This document shows, piece after piece, positions 17,785 through 26,109 of a stretch of DNA of 64,000 nt. A model generated the notes under the pieces. The model ran no database searches and was not told the DNA's origin. It worked only from the letters and a program-made list of their open reading frames with translations. How positions within the stretch are numbered: position 1 is the stretch's first letter; every line of letters begins with the position of its first letter. A program made the position numbers and the translations under genes. This stretch comes from Azospirillum sp051124815 (GTDB lineage Bacteria; Pseudomonadota; Alphaproteobacteria; Azospirillales; Azospirillaceae): positions 372,001-436,000 of the forward strand of contig NZ_CP118487.1 in assembly GCF_051124815.1 (NCBI RefSeq). Direction: 5' to 3'.

Positions 17785-19002
17785 TCAGATTCCCTTTGCC
17801 GGAGCGATCCAACCGCGCAGCGACCGTTTGACGGCATCGACCATCACCCCGCGCGCCCGGCGGCAATGCGCCTCCATCCGCCGGCTGAGCCGGTCGGGGC
17901 CGAGCGTCAGCCAGTTCATCGGCTGTTCGGCGTTGGAGAGCAGCGGCTTATGTCCGGCCGGCGTCGACATGAAGTCGTAGCAGTCCTCGCCGCGGGCCAG
18001 CGCATCCTCGATGGCCAGCACATGGCTCAGCAGCCCCGGCTTCAGCCGGTTGTCGGCCTCGAAGGCGAAGCCGCCCTGATAGTTCAATACGCGGTTGCGA
18101 TGGACGAAGTTGTAGAGATAGCCGATCGGCTGGCCTCCGGCGCTGACCCGGCTCAGCCGCACCGCGCCACGCGGCAGCCCTTCGGCGATCAGCCTTTCGT
18201 GGAAGGGGCGGAAGGCCGGGTTGGCGAAGGCGCCCGCCTGTCCGCGCGCCTGCCAGCCGGCCTGATGCAGCACCTCCAGCCGGGTGAAATACTCCATCGC
18301 CTCGTCCACCGTCGCGGCGACGCGGTGTTCCAGCGCGCCGCGGGCGCGGTAAAGCCGCTCCGTCCGGTTCACCGCCGCCCGCGTGTTGCGGCCGAGGCCG
18401 CCGCGGAAGTCGCCGCCGCCGGCCCGCACCGTGCCGAAATCGACCCACTGCGCCGAATCCGCGATGCGCAACTGAAGCGAATGACCGGTCCGCGCCGCCA
18501 CCCGCCGGGCGGCCCGCTCCGCCGCCAGGGTCAGGCCCCCCAGCACCAGTTCGTCGTTGCCGGCCAGACGCTCGTCCAGCCAGTGCAGCATGGCGTCCGT
18601 CACCTCGTCGGCGAAGCGGCGGTCGACGAGGATGCCGTTATACTCCATGAACAGGCGGTCATAGCCGCGGTCGCCGGTCTCGTGCAGCATCCAGCAACGG
18701 CTGTGCAGCAGCCCGAACCGCCGCCGCACGCGCGGGCAGAGCACGGCCAGACCGACCGTCTCTTCGCCCCGCAAGGCCGCCAGCAGATGCGGCTCGATCC
18801 CGTCCGGCATCTGCGCCAGCCAGGAGCCGATCCAGGTCCAGGAGAGAAAGAAGGACGGGTCGGCGCGGCTCTCCAGCTCCGTCCATGCCCGCGCCAGTTC
18901 CGGCATGGAGGGCAGGGGGTGCAGGGCGATCCGTATCTCGGTTGAGGGGGCGGAACCGCCGGAGGTCGGGCGGGCGGAGTCGGGGCTGGGCCAGATGCTC
19001 AT
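17785..19002 (-). CDS. GNAT-fold acyltransferase, BioF2/CelD-like
   Basis: The protein (405 aa) matches the BioF2-like acetyltransferase family (Acetyltransf_6), often annotated CelD in cellulose and exopolysaccharide gene clusters. Recognisable parts are SFFLSWTWIGSWL near residue 50, the basic NTRAAVNRTERLY segment near 200, and the C-terminal catalytic half with PIGYLYNFVHRNRVLNYQGGF and LARGEDCYDFMSTPAGHK. It is the first gene of the three-gene minus-strand operon. The group (acyl transfer, amide ligation, phosphoester hydrolysis) looks biosynthetic, perhaps for a modified sugar, lipid or peptide-like small molecule. No polysaccharide genes are adjacent, so the product is not known. Confidence 0.75.
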   Translation of the reverse strand: MSIWPSPDSARPTSGGSAPSTEIRIALHPLPSMPELARAWTELESRADPSFFLSWTWIGSWLAQMPDGIEPHLLAALRGEETVGLAVLCPRVRRRFGLLHSRCWMLHETGDRGYDRLFMEYNGILVDRRFADEVTDAMLHWLDERLAGNDELVLGGLTLAAERAARRVAARTGHSLQLRIADSAQWVDFGTVRAGGGDFRGGLGRNTRAAVNRTERLYRARGALEHRVAATVDEAMEYFTRLEVLHQAGWQARGQAGAFANPAFRPFHERLIAEGLPRGAVRLSRVSAGGQPIGYLYNFVHRNRVLNYQGGFAFEADNRLKPGLLSHVLAIEDALARGEDCYDFMSTPAGHKPLLSNAEQPMNWLTLGPDRLSRRMEAHCRRARGVMVDAVKRSLRGWIAPAKGI

Positions 19003-19141
19003 CGGCGCGGCGTCTCCGGAAGATATTCTCTACCGAAAACAACACGCTGGATCCGGGAACGGTCCCGTCTACGCCGGGGAGCCCCGAAAGTCTGCGCGAC
19101 GCAAATGGATGAGGCGAAAGAAGCGGATTCTATACCGATAC

Positions 19142-19170
19142 GCCGGCCCGGCGGTCGATGCCGGGCCGGC
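19142..19170 (-). terminator. hairpin downstream of the GST gene, possible terminator
   Basis: A perfect 11-base inverted repeat (GCCGGCCCGGC / GCCGGGCCGGC) with a 7-base loop lies just after the GST stop on the minus strand. There is no run of T after it, so termination is only possible, not clear. The rest of the gap 19003-19141 shows no gene. Confidence 0.5.
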
Positions 19171-19181
19171 TGTCGGGGACC

Positions 19182-19889
19182 TCAGCGCTTGACCGTGTCG
19201 GCGGACTGGCCGAACAGGATCTTCTTGCTTTCGTCATTCACCGTGGGCGTGCGGTTGGGGTTGACGGCCTGCCCCTTCTCATAGGCGCGCACCACCGCCG
19301 GCCGCTCCTTGATCGCGTTGAACCAGCGCTTCAGGTTGGGGAAGTTGTCCAGATCCTGCTGCTGGCGTTCATGCGGGACGATCCAGGGATAGCTCGCCAT
19401 ATCGGCGATGGACAGCTCCGCCCCGCCGAGGAACTCGTTGTCGGCAAGGCGCTTGTCCATCACGCCATAGAGGCGACCCGTCTCCTTGACGTAGCGCTCC
19501 ATGGCGTAGGGGATACGCTCCGGCGCGTACTGCACGAAATGGTGGTTCTGACCGGCCATCGGGCCGAGGCCGCCGACCTGCCAGAACAGCCATTCGAGAA
19601 CCGTCTTGCGCCCGCGCACGTCGCTGGGCAGGAACTTGCCGGTCTTCTCGGCCAGATAGACCAGGATGGCGCCGGATTCGAAGACGCTGATCGGCTCGCC
19701 GCCGTCGGCCGGTGCGTTGTCGATGATCGCCGGCATGCGGTTGTTCGGCGAAAAGGCGAGGAATTCCGGCTTGAACTGGTCACCGGTGGAGATGTTCACC
19801 GGCTTGAACTGGTAGTCCAGCCCGGCTTCTTCCAAAAAGATCGTGATCTTGTGGCCGTTCGGCGTCGGCCAGAAGTAGAGGTCGATCAT
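19182..19889 (-). CDS. yfcG: glutathione S-transferase family disulfide-bond oxidoreductase
   Basis: This 235-aa protein closely follows Escherichia coli YfcG, a glutathione-dependent disulfide reductase. The N-terminus MIDLYFWPTPNGHKITIFLEEAGLDY, the glutathione site SPNNRMPAI and FESGAILVYLAEKTG, and the helical segment LFWQVGGLGPMAGQNHHF are all highly conserved. The all-helical C-terminal domain contains LSIADMASYPW. It is probably a cytoplasmic redox enzyme. It stands alone, divergent from the acyl-CoA operon. Confidence 0.88.
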   Translation of the reverse strand: MIDLYFWPTPNGHKITIFLEEAGLDYQFKPVNISTGDQFKPEFLAFSPNNRMPAIIDNAPADGGEPISVFESGAILVYLAEKTGKFLPSDVRGRKTVLEWLFWQVGGLGPMAGQNHHFVQYAPERIPYAMERYVKETGRLYGVMDKRLADNEFLGGAELSIADMASYPWIVPHERQQQDLDNFPNLKRWFNAIKERPAVVRAYEKGQAVNPNRTPTVNDESKKILFGQSADTVKR

Positions 19890-20013
19890 CCCAAACCCTC
19901 CTGTGATTTATCGGCCCGTGGTGCGGGGCCGCTGATTTCCGAAAAGGTTAACCGCTTCGCCCCGGCTGGCAAGCCCGCACGCACGCGCGGCAGACCCTCG
20001 ATCCGCCGCGCTA

Positions 20014-20030
20014 ATTCCGCATATCGGAAT
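20014..20030. promoter_or_regulatory. palindromic operator, IclR-type appearance, before the acyl-CoA/Liv operon
   Basis: ATTCCGCATATCGGAAT is a perfect 6-5-6 palindrome in the 272-base gap between the divergent GST and acyl-CoA dehydrogenase genes. The TTCCG-N5-CGGAA pattern is like operators of IclR-family regulators, which often control CoA-dependent catabolic operons. No such regulator is encoded here. A TTGACA hexamer at 20045-20050 lies 15 bases downstream but has no good -10 partner, so the promoter itself is unresolved. Confidence 0.55.
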
Positions 20031-20161
20031 GCAATTTCATTTTGTTGACAGCCTCTGCGCCATCTGTCAGCGTGGCCAACGAACAGATGAGGCGGCGCCC
20101 CCTCAATCCCCCTTGATGCTTGGTTTCCCCTGAAATCATTCTCCCCGGACGGAGAGCACGC

Positions 20162-21313
20162 ATGGCCTTGGACAAGGACGTTTTGGATCAACTTCTGGAC
20201 ACGCTGGGGCGCTTCGTCCGCGAAAAGCTGGTCCCGCTTGAGCATAAGGTGGCGGAGGACGACGCCATCCCGCCCGAGGTGATCGCCGCGATGCGCGAGA
20301 TGGGCCTGTTCGGCCTGTCGATCCCGGAGGAATATGGCGGGCTCGGCCTGTCGATGTCGGACGAGGTGCAGGTCGCCTTCCAACTGGGCCAGACCTCGCC
20401 GGCCTTCCGCTCGCTGATCGGCACCAACAACGGCATCGGCTCGCAGGGCATCGTCATCGACGGGACGGAGGAGCAGAAGCAGCGCTATCTGCCGCGTCTG
20501 GCCGCCGGTGAGATCGTCGGCGCCTTCGCCCTGACCGAGCCGGAATCGGGTTCCGATGCCGGCTCGCTCCGCACCACGGCTCGGCGCGACGGCGACCATT
20601 TCATCCTGAACGGCACCAAGCGCTACATCACCAACGCGCCGCAGGCCGGTCTCTTCACCGTCTTCGCCCGCACCGACCTGGACAGCCGCGACGCCCGCGG
20701 CGTGTCGGCCTTCCTGGTGGAGGCGGGGACGCCCGGCCTGTCGCTCGGCCCCATCGACAGGAAGATGGGCCAGAAGGGCGCCCACACCTGCGACGTGATC
20801 TTCGAGGACTGCCGCGTTCCGGCCAGCGCCATCCTGGGCGGCAAGGAAGGGCAGGGCTTCAAGACGGCGATGAAGGTGCTGGACCGCGGCCGCCTGCACA
20901 TCGGCGCCGTCTGCGTCGGTCTGGCGGAGCGGCTGATCCGCGACAGCCTGTCCTACGCCATGGAGCGCAAGCAGTTCGGCCAGCCGCTCGCCGAATTCCA
21001 GCTGATCCAGGCGATGCTGGCCGACAGCCGGGCGGAAGCCTATGCCGCCCGCTGCATGGTGGTGGAAACCGCGCGCCGTCGCGACGACGGGCAGAACGTC
21101 AACACCGACGCCGCCTGCTGCAAGATGTTCTCGACCGAGATGGTCGGCCGCGTCGCCGACCGGGCGGTGCAGATCCACGGCGGTGCCGGCTACATCGCCG
21201 ACTACGGGATCGAGCGTTTCTATCGCGACGTCCGCCTGTTCCGCATCTATGAGGGCACCACCCAGATCCAGCAGCTCGTCATCGCCCGCAACATGATCCG
21301 GGAGGCGGCATGA
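20162..21313 (+). CDS. acyl-CoA dehydrogenase
   Basis: This FAD-dependent acyl-CoA dehydrogenase (383 aa from the chosen start) introduces the alpha,beta double bond into an acyl-CoA. Family landmarks are GAFALTEPESGSDAGSL (flavin contact), RYITNAPQAGLFTVFART, and RKQFGQPLAEFQLIQAMLAD. The C-terminal motif FRIYEGTTQIQQ carries the expected catalytic Glu364. The ATG at 20162 is preferred to one at 20120, because GGAGAG precedes it and the family N-terminus begins there. It is the first gene of a nine-gene operon and overlaps the acyl-CoA synthetase by four bases. Confidence 0.92.
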   Translation: MALDKDVLDQLLDTLGRFVREKLVPLEHKVAEDDAIPPEVIAAMREMGLFGLSIPEEYGGLGLSMSDEVQVAFQLGQTSPAFRSLIGTNNGIGSQGIVIDGTEEQKQRYLPRLAAGEIVGAFALTEPESGSDAGSLRTTARRDGDHFILNGTKRYITNAPQAGLFTVFARTDLDSRDARGVSAFLVEAGTPGLSLGPIDRKMGQKGAHTCDVIFEDCRVPASAILGGKEGQGFKTAMKVLDRGRLHIGAVCVGLAERLIRDSLSYAMERKQFGQPLAEFQLIQAMLADSRAEAYAARCMVVETARRRDDGQNVNTDAACCKMFSTEMVGRVADRAVQIHGGAGYIADYGIERFYRDVRLFRIYEGTTQIQQLVIARNMIREAA

Positions 21314-22878
21314 CTGTGGGGCGGCCGGTTCCCGACTTCGCCGCGATGGTGGCGGCGCTGCCGCCGCGCATCAGCCACGCCGCGCTCGCCTGGGCGGAAC
21401 GGACGCCGGACGCCCCCGCCCTGTTCGACGGGACGCAGGAATGGAGCTATCGCCGCCTTGCCCAGGCGGTCGGCAGCGCCACGACGCATCTCCGGCGGCT
21501 GGGGGTGGTCGGCGGCGACCGGGTGATGATCGTCTGCGAGAACGGCCTCGCCGCGGTCACCCTGATCCTGGCGGCGAGCGAGTGCGACGCCTGGCCGGTC
21601 ATCGTCAACGCCCGCCTGTCGGATCGCGAGATCGACACCATCCGCGATCACTGCCGGCCGCGCCGCATCTTCTATACCGATACGGTATCCCCCGACGCCG
21701 CCGCCCACGCCGCCCGCCACGGCGCGGAGCCTCTCGGCGACCCCGACCTGCCGCCGATGGCGGTCGGCCCGCTGCTGGAGGCCGATCCGGAGCCGGTCCA
21801 TGCCGGCAACCAGCGGCAGGTCGGCGCCCTGATCTACACCTCCGGCACCACCGGCAAGCCCAAGGGCGTGATGCTGTCCCACCGCGGCCTGCTGTTCGTC
21901 GCCTCGGTGTCGGGCTGGATGCGCGGGCTCGGCCCCAGCGACCGCACCTATGGCGTGCTGCCGGTCAGCCATGTCTTCGGCCTCGCCTCCACCTGCCTCG
22001 GCACGCTCTATGCCGGCGGCTGCCTGCACACGATCCCCCGCTTCGCTCCTGCCGCCGTATGGCAGGCGTTGGAACAGGATGGGGTCACGGTGTTCCAGGG
22101 TGTTCCAGCCATGTACGCCAAGCTGGTGGAGCACGCCACCGTCACCGGCCGGACGCCCAATGCTCCAGCCCTGCGCTACCTGTCCTCGGGTGGCTCGGTG
22201 CTGGACCTCGACCTCAAGCTGGCGGTGGAGCGGGTCTTCGGCCTGCCGCTGCACAACGGCTACGGCCTGACCGAATGCTCGCCGACCGTGACGCAGACCC
22301 GGCTGGATGCCCCGCGAACCGACACCTCCATCGGCCCGGCCCTGCCGCTGGTGGAGATGCGCTTCGTCGATCACGTCACCGGCCGCGACGTGGCCGACGG
22401 CGAGCCGGGGGAGCTGTGGGTCCGCGCCCCCAACGTGATGCTCGGCTATTACCGCGAGCCGGCGCTGACGTCCCAGGCCATCACCGACGACGGCTGGCTG
22501 AAGACCGGCGACGTCGCCCGGCTGGAACCTGACGGCTGCGTCGCCGTGGTCGGCCGCATCCGCGAGATCGTCATCCGCTCCGGCTTCAACGTCTATCCGG
22601 AGGAGGTGGAGGGTGTGCTGACCAGCCACCCGGCGGTGACCTTGGCCGCCGTGGTCGGCCACGCCGTCGCCGGCAACGAGGAGGTGGTCGCCTTCGTCCA
22701 GTTCGTCCCCGGCCGCAGCGCCAGCGAGGACGAGTTGAAGGCCTGGGCCGCCGAACGCCTCGCCCCCTACAAGCGCCCGTCACGCATCGTCGCCATGGAC
22801 GCCCTGCCGGCCAGCCCGACCGGCAAGCTGCTGAAAAGCGGCCTTCGCGCCCTGGCCGCCGAAGTGATGGCCGCCTGA
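21310..22878 (+). CDS. AMP-forming acyl-CoA synthetase
   Basis: This 522-aa member of the ANL superfamily activates a carboxylic acid to its CoA thioester through an acyl-adenylate. Motifs are complete: the P-loop-like LIYTSGTTGKPKGVMLSHRG near residue 175, YGLTECSP near 317, KTGDVARLEPDG, SGFNVYPEEVEG, and the C-terminal catalytic Lys in SPTGKLLKSG. The substrate cannot be read from sequence; medium-chain or aromatic acids are both possible. It overlaps the dehydrogenase by ATGA and precedes the binding-protein gene by 51 bases, so it probably traps the acid imported by the transporter. Confidence 0.9.
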   Translation: MTVGRPVPDFAAMVAALPPRISHAALAWAERTPDAPALFDGTQEWSYRRLAQAVGSATTHLRRLGVVGGDRVMIVCENGLAAVTLILAASECDAWPVIVNARLSDREIDTIRDHCRPRRIFYTDTVSPDAAAHAARHGAEPLGDPDLPPMAVGPLLEADPEPVHAGNQRQVGALIYTSGTTGKPKGVMLSHRGLLFVASVSGWMRGLGPSDRTYGVLPVSHVFGLASTCLGTLYAGGCLHTIPRFAPAAVWQALEQDGVTVFQGVPAMYAKLVEHATVTGRTPNAPALRYLSSGGSVLDLDLKLAVERVFGLPLHNGYGLTECSPTVTQTRLDAPRTDTSIGPALPLVEMRFVDHVTGRDVADGEPGELWVRAPNVMLGYYREPALTSQAITDDGWLKTGDVARLEPDGCVAVVGRIREIVIRSGFNVYPEEVEGVLTSHPAVTLAAVVGHAVAGNEEVVAFVQFVPGRSASEDELKAWAAERLAPYKRPSRIVAMDALPASPTGKLLKSGLRALAAEVMAA

Positions 22879-22929
22879 CTCAACGAACAAAGCCCTAAAA
22901 CGACAAAGCCCATGGGAGGGAACGAAAGC

Positions 22930-24108
22930 ATGACCCGGACGATCGCCAAATTCGCAACCGTATCCGCGCTGGCCCTGTCGGTGGCGCTCGGCGCCGGGGC
23001 GGCGCAGGCCAAGGAGTTCCTGCTGGGCTCCGAACTGCCGCTGACCGGCAGCCTCGCCCGCGTCGGCCAGGGCATGCATGAGGGCATCGCCGTCGCCATC
23101 GACATGGCGAACAAGAGCTATGCCGGCAAGCACAGCTTCAAGGTCGAGACCATCGACGACGAGACCTCCCCGGCCAAGGCGGTCGCGGCGGTGGAGAAGC
23201 TTGCGGGCGACGGGGTGGTGGCGATCACCGGCGGCTACGGCTCCAACATCATCGGCCCGGCGTCGGAGGCGGCGCAGAAGGCCGGGCTGGTCTACATCAC
23301 CTCGGGCGGCGTGGCGCCGGAACTGACCCAGCGCGGCTATCCCACCTTCTTCCGCATCAACAACACCGACGGCTATGCGCTGGCGATGATCGGCCTGATC
23401 CAGGAGATGGGAGCCAAGAAGGTCTCCATCGTCTACCTGAACAAGGACGCGACCAGCAGTCTCGCCCGCCAAGTCAACACCGCGCTGACCGGCAAGGGCG
23501 TCACGGTGGGCATGCACGAGTTCGACGGTTCCACCAGCGACTTCAAACCGCTGATGAACAAGGTGAAGCTGCAGGACCGCCCCGACGTCATCGCCATGGT
23601 CGGCTACGAGAACGACTATGTCGGTATCCTGCGGGCATCCAAGGTGCTGAAGCCGCAGGTCAAGGCGATGGTCGGCGTCTGGTCGCTCGCCACCGCGCAG
23701 ATGGCCAAGGAATTTCCCGATTTGATGGAGAATGTCTACGGCACCTCCATGCTGCCCTACCCGGTGGAGTTCACCCAGCCTGAGGCGGTGGAGTTCGCCG
23801 CCACCTACAAGAAGCTGTTCAACAAGGACCCCGACTATCTGGGTCAGTTCGGCTATGTCCAGACCCGCCTGCTGATCGACGCCGTCGTCCGCGCCGACGA
23901 GGCCGGAACGCTGGGCAAGGGCGGCCTGCCGGAACAGCTGCGCAAGACCGACGCCAACACCCTGATCGGCCGCGTCACCTTCGACAAGAACGGCGACAAC
24001 CTGAACTTCACCCACCGCATGGGCCAGCACCAGGGCGGCAAGGTGGTCCTGGTCTGGCCGAGCGACGCCGCCAACGGAAAGATGAACTTCCCGGCGGTTC
24101 CGTGGTGA
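22930..24108 (+). CDS. Liv-type ABC transporter substrate-binding protein
   Basis: This is a periplasmic binding protein of the branched-chain amino acid (LivK/HAAT) type, 392 aa, with signal peptide MTRTIAKFATVSALALSVALGAGAAQA. The mature part starts KEFLLGSELPLTGSLA and contains the type I fold segments VEKLAGDGVVAITGGYGSN and VYLNKDATSSLA. The ATG at 22930 is chosen because GGGAGGGAAC (22914-22923) is its ribosome site; an in-frame ATG at 22912 would consume it. Many Liv-type receptors next to CoA-ligase genes bind aromatic or other carboxylates rather than amino acids, which fits this operon, but the ligand is inferred. Confidence 0.9.
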   Translation: MTRTIAKFATVSALALSVALGAGAAQAKEFLLGSELPLTGSLARVGQGMHEGIAVAIDMANKSYAGKHSFKVETIDDETSPAKAVAAVEKLAGDGVVAITGGYGSNIIGPASEAAQKAGLVYITSGGVAPELTQRGYPTFFRINNTDGYALAMIGLIQEMGAKKVSIVYLNKDATSSLARQVNTALTGKGVTVGMHEFDGSTSDFKPLMNKVKLQDRPDVIAMVGYENDYVGILRASKVLKPQVKAMVGVWSLATAQMAKEFPDLMENVYGTSMLPYPVEFTQPEAVEFAATYKKLFNKDPDYLGQFGYVQTRLLIDAVVRADEAGTLGKGGLPEQLRKTDANTLIGRVTFDKNGDNLNFTHRMGQHQGGKVVLVWPSDAANGKMNFPAVPW

Positions 24109-24116
24109 GTGGATAC

Positions 24117-24154
24117 CCCCTCTCCCCCCCGGGGAGAGGGGCGGGGTGAGGGGG
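24117..24154 (-). repeat. REP-like 38-bp palindromic element, copy 1
   Basis: The core is CCCCTCTCCCC-CCC-GGGGAGAGGGG (24117-24141), followed by CGGGGTGAGGGGG. Read on the minus strand it is nearly identical to copy 2, differing only at the three or so bases between the CCCCCTCACCC and CCTCTCCCC parts. It lies directly after the binding-protein gene. Confidence 0.85.
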
Positions 24155-24193
24155 ATGCACAGCGTGGATATCCCAAGAATCCCTGCTGCGCGA

Positions 24194-24231
24194 CCCCCTC
24201 ACCCTAACCCTCTCCCCGGGGGGGAGAGGGG
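24194..24231 (+). repeat. REP-like 38-bp palindromic element, copy 2
   Basis: The order is CCCCCTCACCC, TAA, then CCCTCTCCCC-GGG-GGGGAGAGGGG. It is the inverted partner of copy 1, about 40 bases away, so the pair can fold separately or with each other. Both fill the 154-base gap between the livK-like and livH-like genes. Such elements between a binding-protein gene and its membrane genes are known in enterobacteria to protect the upstream mRNA and raise receptor levels. Confidence 0.85.
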
Positions 24232-24262
24232 ATGAAGTCCCACCCCCAACAGGGCGTAATCC

Positions 24263-25141
24263 ATGCTTGAACTGACGCTCCAGGCACTGTTCTCGGGCCT
24301 GCTCGCCGGCGGCTATTACGCGACCGTGGCGGTCGGGCTGGCGCTGGTGTTCGGCACCATGCGGGTCATCAACCTCGCCCATGGCGAGCTGGTGCTGCTG
24401 GCCGCCTATGTCGCCTATGCGGCGGAAACCAACTATGGCGTCAACCCGGTGATGGCGATCCCGGTGGCGCTGGTGATCGTCGGGACGGCGTCGGCCATCG
24501 TCTACGCGCTGCTCAGCCGGATCAATCAGGACCGCGAGATCAACTCGCTGATCCTCACCTTCGGGCTGGGGATCATCCTGACCAACGCCATCCTGTCGAT
24601 CTGGGCGGCCGACATCCATTCGACCTCCGACCCCTGGTTCCAGGATTCGATGGTGATCGCCGACACGCTGTTCGCGATGAACGCGGAGGTCGCGGCCTTC
24701 GTTGGCGGGCTGGTGCTGATGGCCGGCGTCTGGTGGTGGCTGAACCATTCCTGGCAGGGGCGGGCGGTGCGGGCGCTGTCGTCGAACCGGGCGGCGGCGA
24801 CCCTGATGGGCGTCAACCCGCGCAAGATCGAGATCCTGTCCTTCCTGATCGCGGCCCTGCTCGCCACCTTTGCCGGCTTCGCCATCTACACCGGCAAGAC
24901 CGTCTTCCCGGCCTTGGGCCATGTGCTGACGGTCAAGGCCTTCATCATCACCGTGCTGGCCGGGATGGGATCGATCCCCGGCGTGCTGATCGGCGCCATC
25001 ATGATCGGCGTCATCGAATCGCTGACGGTCACCTATCTGTCGGCCTCGCTGCAGGAGTTGGCGGGAATGATCCTGTTCCTGGTCGTGCTGTTCGTCTCGC
25101 CCTCGGGCCTGTTCGGCGGCGGGAGGGCACTGGCGCGATGA
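24263..25141 (+). CDS. livH: branched-chain-type ABC transporter permease (LivH)
   Basis: This integral membrane permease of the LivH family (292 aa) has about eight membrane segments. Typical features are LLAGGYYATVAVGLALVFGTMRVINLAHGEL at the N-terminus, the cytoplasmic loop GRAVRALSSNRAAATLMGVNP that contacts the ATPase, and AFIITVLAGMGSIPGVLIGA near the C-terminus. It follows the REP pair and overlaps the livM-like gene by four bases. Confidence 0.92.
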   Translation: MLELTLQALFSGLLAGGYYATVAVGLALVFGTMRVINLAHGELVLLAAYVAYAAETNYGVNPVMAIPVALVIVGTASAIVYALLSRINQDREINSLILTFGLGIILTNAILSIWAADIHSTSDPWFQDSMVIADTLFAMNAEVAAFVGGLVLMAGVWWWLNHSWQGRAVRALSSNRAAATLMGVNPRKIEILSFLIAALLATFAGFAIYTGKTVFPALGHVLTVKAFIITVLAGMGSIPGVLIGAIMIGVIESLTVTYLSASLQELAGMILFLVVLFVSPSGLFGGGRALAR

Positions 25142-26109
25142 GGAATTCCCTGATGAACCGTCTGTTCCTGATCGCGGCCCTCGCCATCGCCTATATCGGC
25201 GTGCCGCTGCTGTTCGGCGGCAACGCCTATGTGCTGGGGCTGATCGTCGCGGCGCTGACCATCGCCGGTGTGGCGGTGGCCTGGGCGCTGCTGGGCAACC
25301 TCGGCGGCATGGTCAGCTTCGGGCACGCCGCCTTCTTCGGCGTCGGCTCCTACACCTCGGCCGTGCTGGCGATGAAGCTGGGGGTGCCCGTCTTCGCCGC
25401 CATGCTGCTGGGCGGGGTGGGGGCGGCGGTGTCGTCCATCGCCATGCTGCCGGCGCTGCGGCTGCGCGGTCCCTATTTCGCGCTCGCCATCCTCGCCTAC
25501 GCCCACATCTTCCAGATCCTGGCGACCGAGATGACCTCGGTCACCGGCGGGGCCGGCGGGCTGCTGTCGATCCCGCGCTTCCCCACCGTGCTGGGCTTCG
25601 AGTTCGGCGAGAAGCTGGGCGGCTACCTCATCATCCTGACCATCGTCGTGCTGGCGGCGCTCGCCTATGACGCCATCCGGCGCAGCACCTGGGGCCTTGC
25701 GCTGAAGGCGATGCACGACACCGAGGTGGCGACCCGCGTCGTCGGCGTGCCCAGCACCCACCTGAAGGCGGCGATGCTGGTGCTGTCGGCCTTCATCACC
25801 GGGGTGGTCGGCGCCTTCAACGCCCATTTCATCAGCTTCCTCGATCCTGATTACGCCTTCTCCAGCGGTTGGACCGTGCTGCCCATCGCCGCGGCAATCT
25901 TCGGCGGCTATCGCACGGTGTGGGGTCCGGTGGTCGGGGCGCTGGCGATCTATCTGGTCGACCAGTTGCTGTTCAAGCCGATCCTGCCGCACGGCCACCA
26001 GATGATCCTCGGCGTGCTGCTCTGCGCCATGATCCTGTTCAGCCCCGGCGGGTTGATGCCGGCCCTGCGCCGCCGCCCGGTGAAGGAGAACCGCCATGCT
26101 CACGCTTGA
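25138..26109 (+). CDS. livM: branched-chain-type ABC transporter permease (LivM)
   Basis: This LivM-family permease has 323 aa from the ATG at 25138, which overlaps the livH stop (ATGA). Conserved parts are LLGNLGGMVSFGHAAFFGVGSYTSA, TEMTSVTGGAGGLLSIPR, and the ATPase-contact loop STWGLALKAMHDTEVATRVVGV. A longer reading frame continues upstream inside livH but is out of family. Its last 14 bases overlap the livG-like gene, whose AAGGAG ribosome site lies inside the livM coding sequence. Confidence 0.92.
   Translation: MRNSLMNRLFLIAALAIAYIGVPLLFGGNAYVLGLIVAALTIAGVAVAWALLGNLGGMVSFGHAAFFGVGSYTSAVLAMKLGVPVFAAMLLGGVGAAVSSIAMLPALRLRGPYFALAILAYAHIFQILATEMTSVTGGAGGLLSIPRFPTVLGFEFGEKLGGYLIILTIVVLAALAYDAIRRSTWGLALKAMHDTEVATRVVGVPSTHLKAAMLVLSAFITGVVGAFNAHFISFLDPDYAFSSGWTVLPIAAAIFGGYRTVWGPVVGALAIYLVDQLLFKPILPHGHQMILGVLLCAMILFSPGGLMPALRRRPVKENRHAHA

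Noticed and set aside
24117..24231. Possible terminator between livK-like and livH-like genes
   Set aside because: The palindromes lack T runs and recur elsewhere in the window, so they are better described as REP-like repeats.
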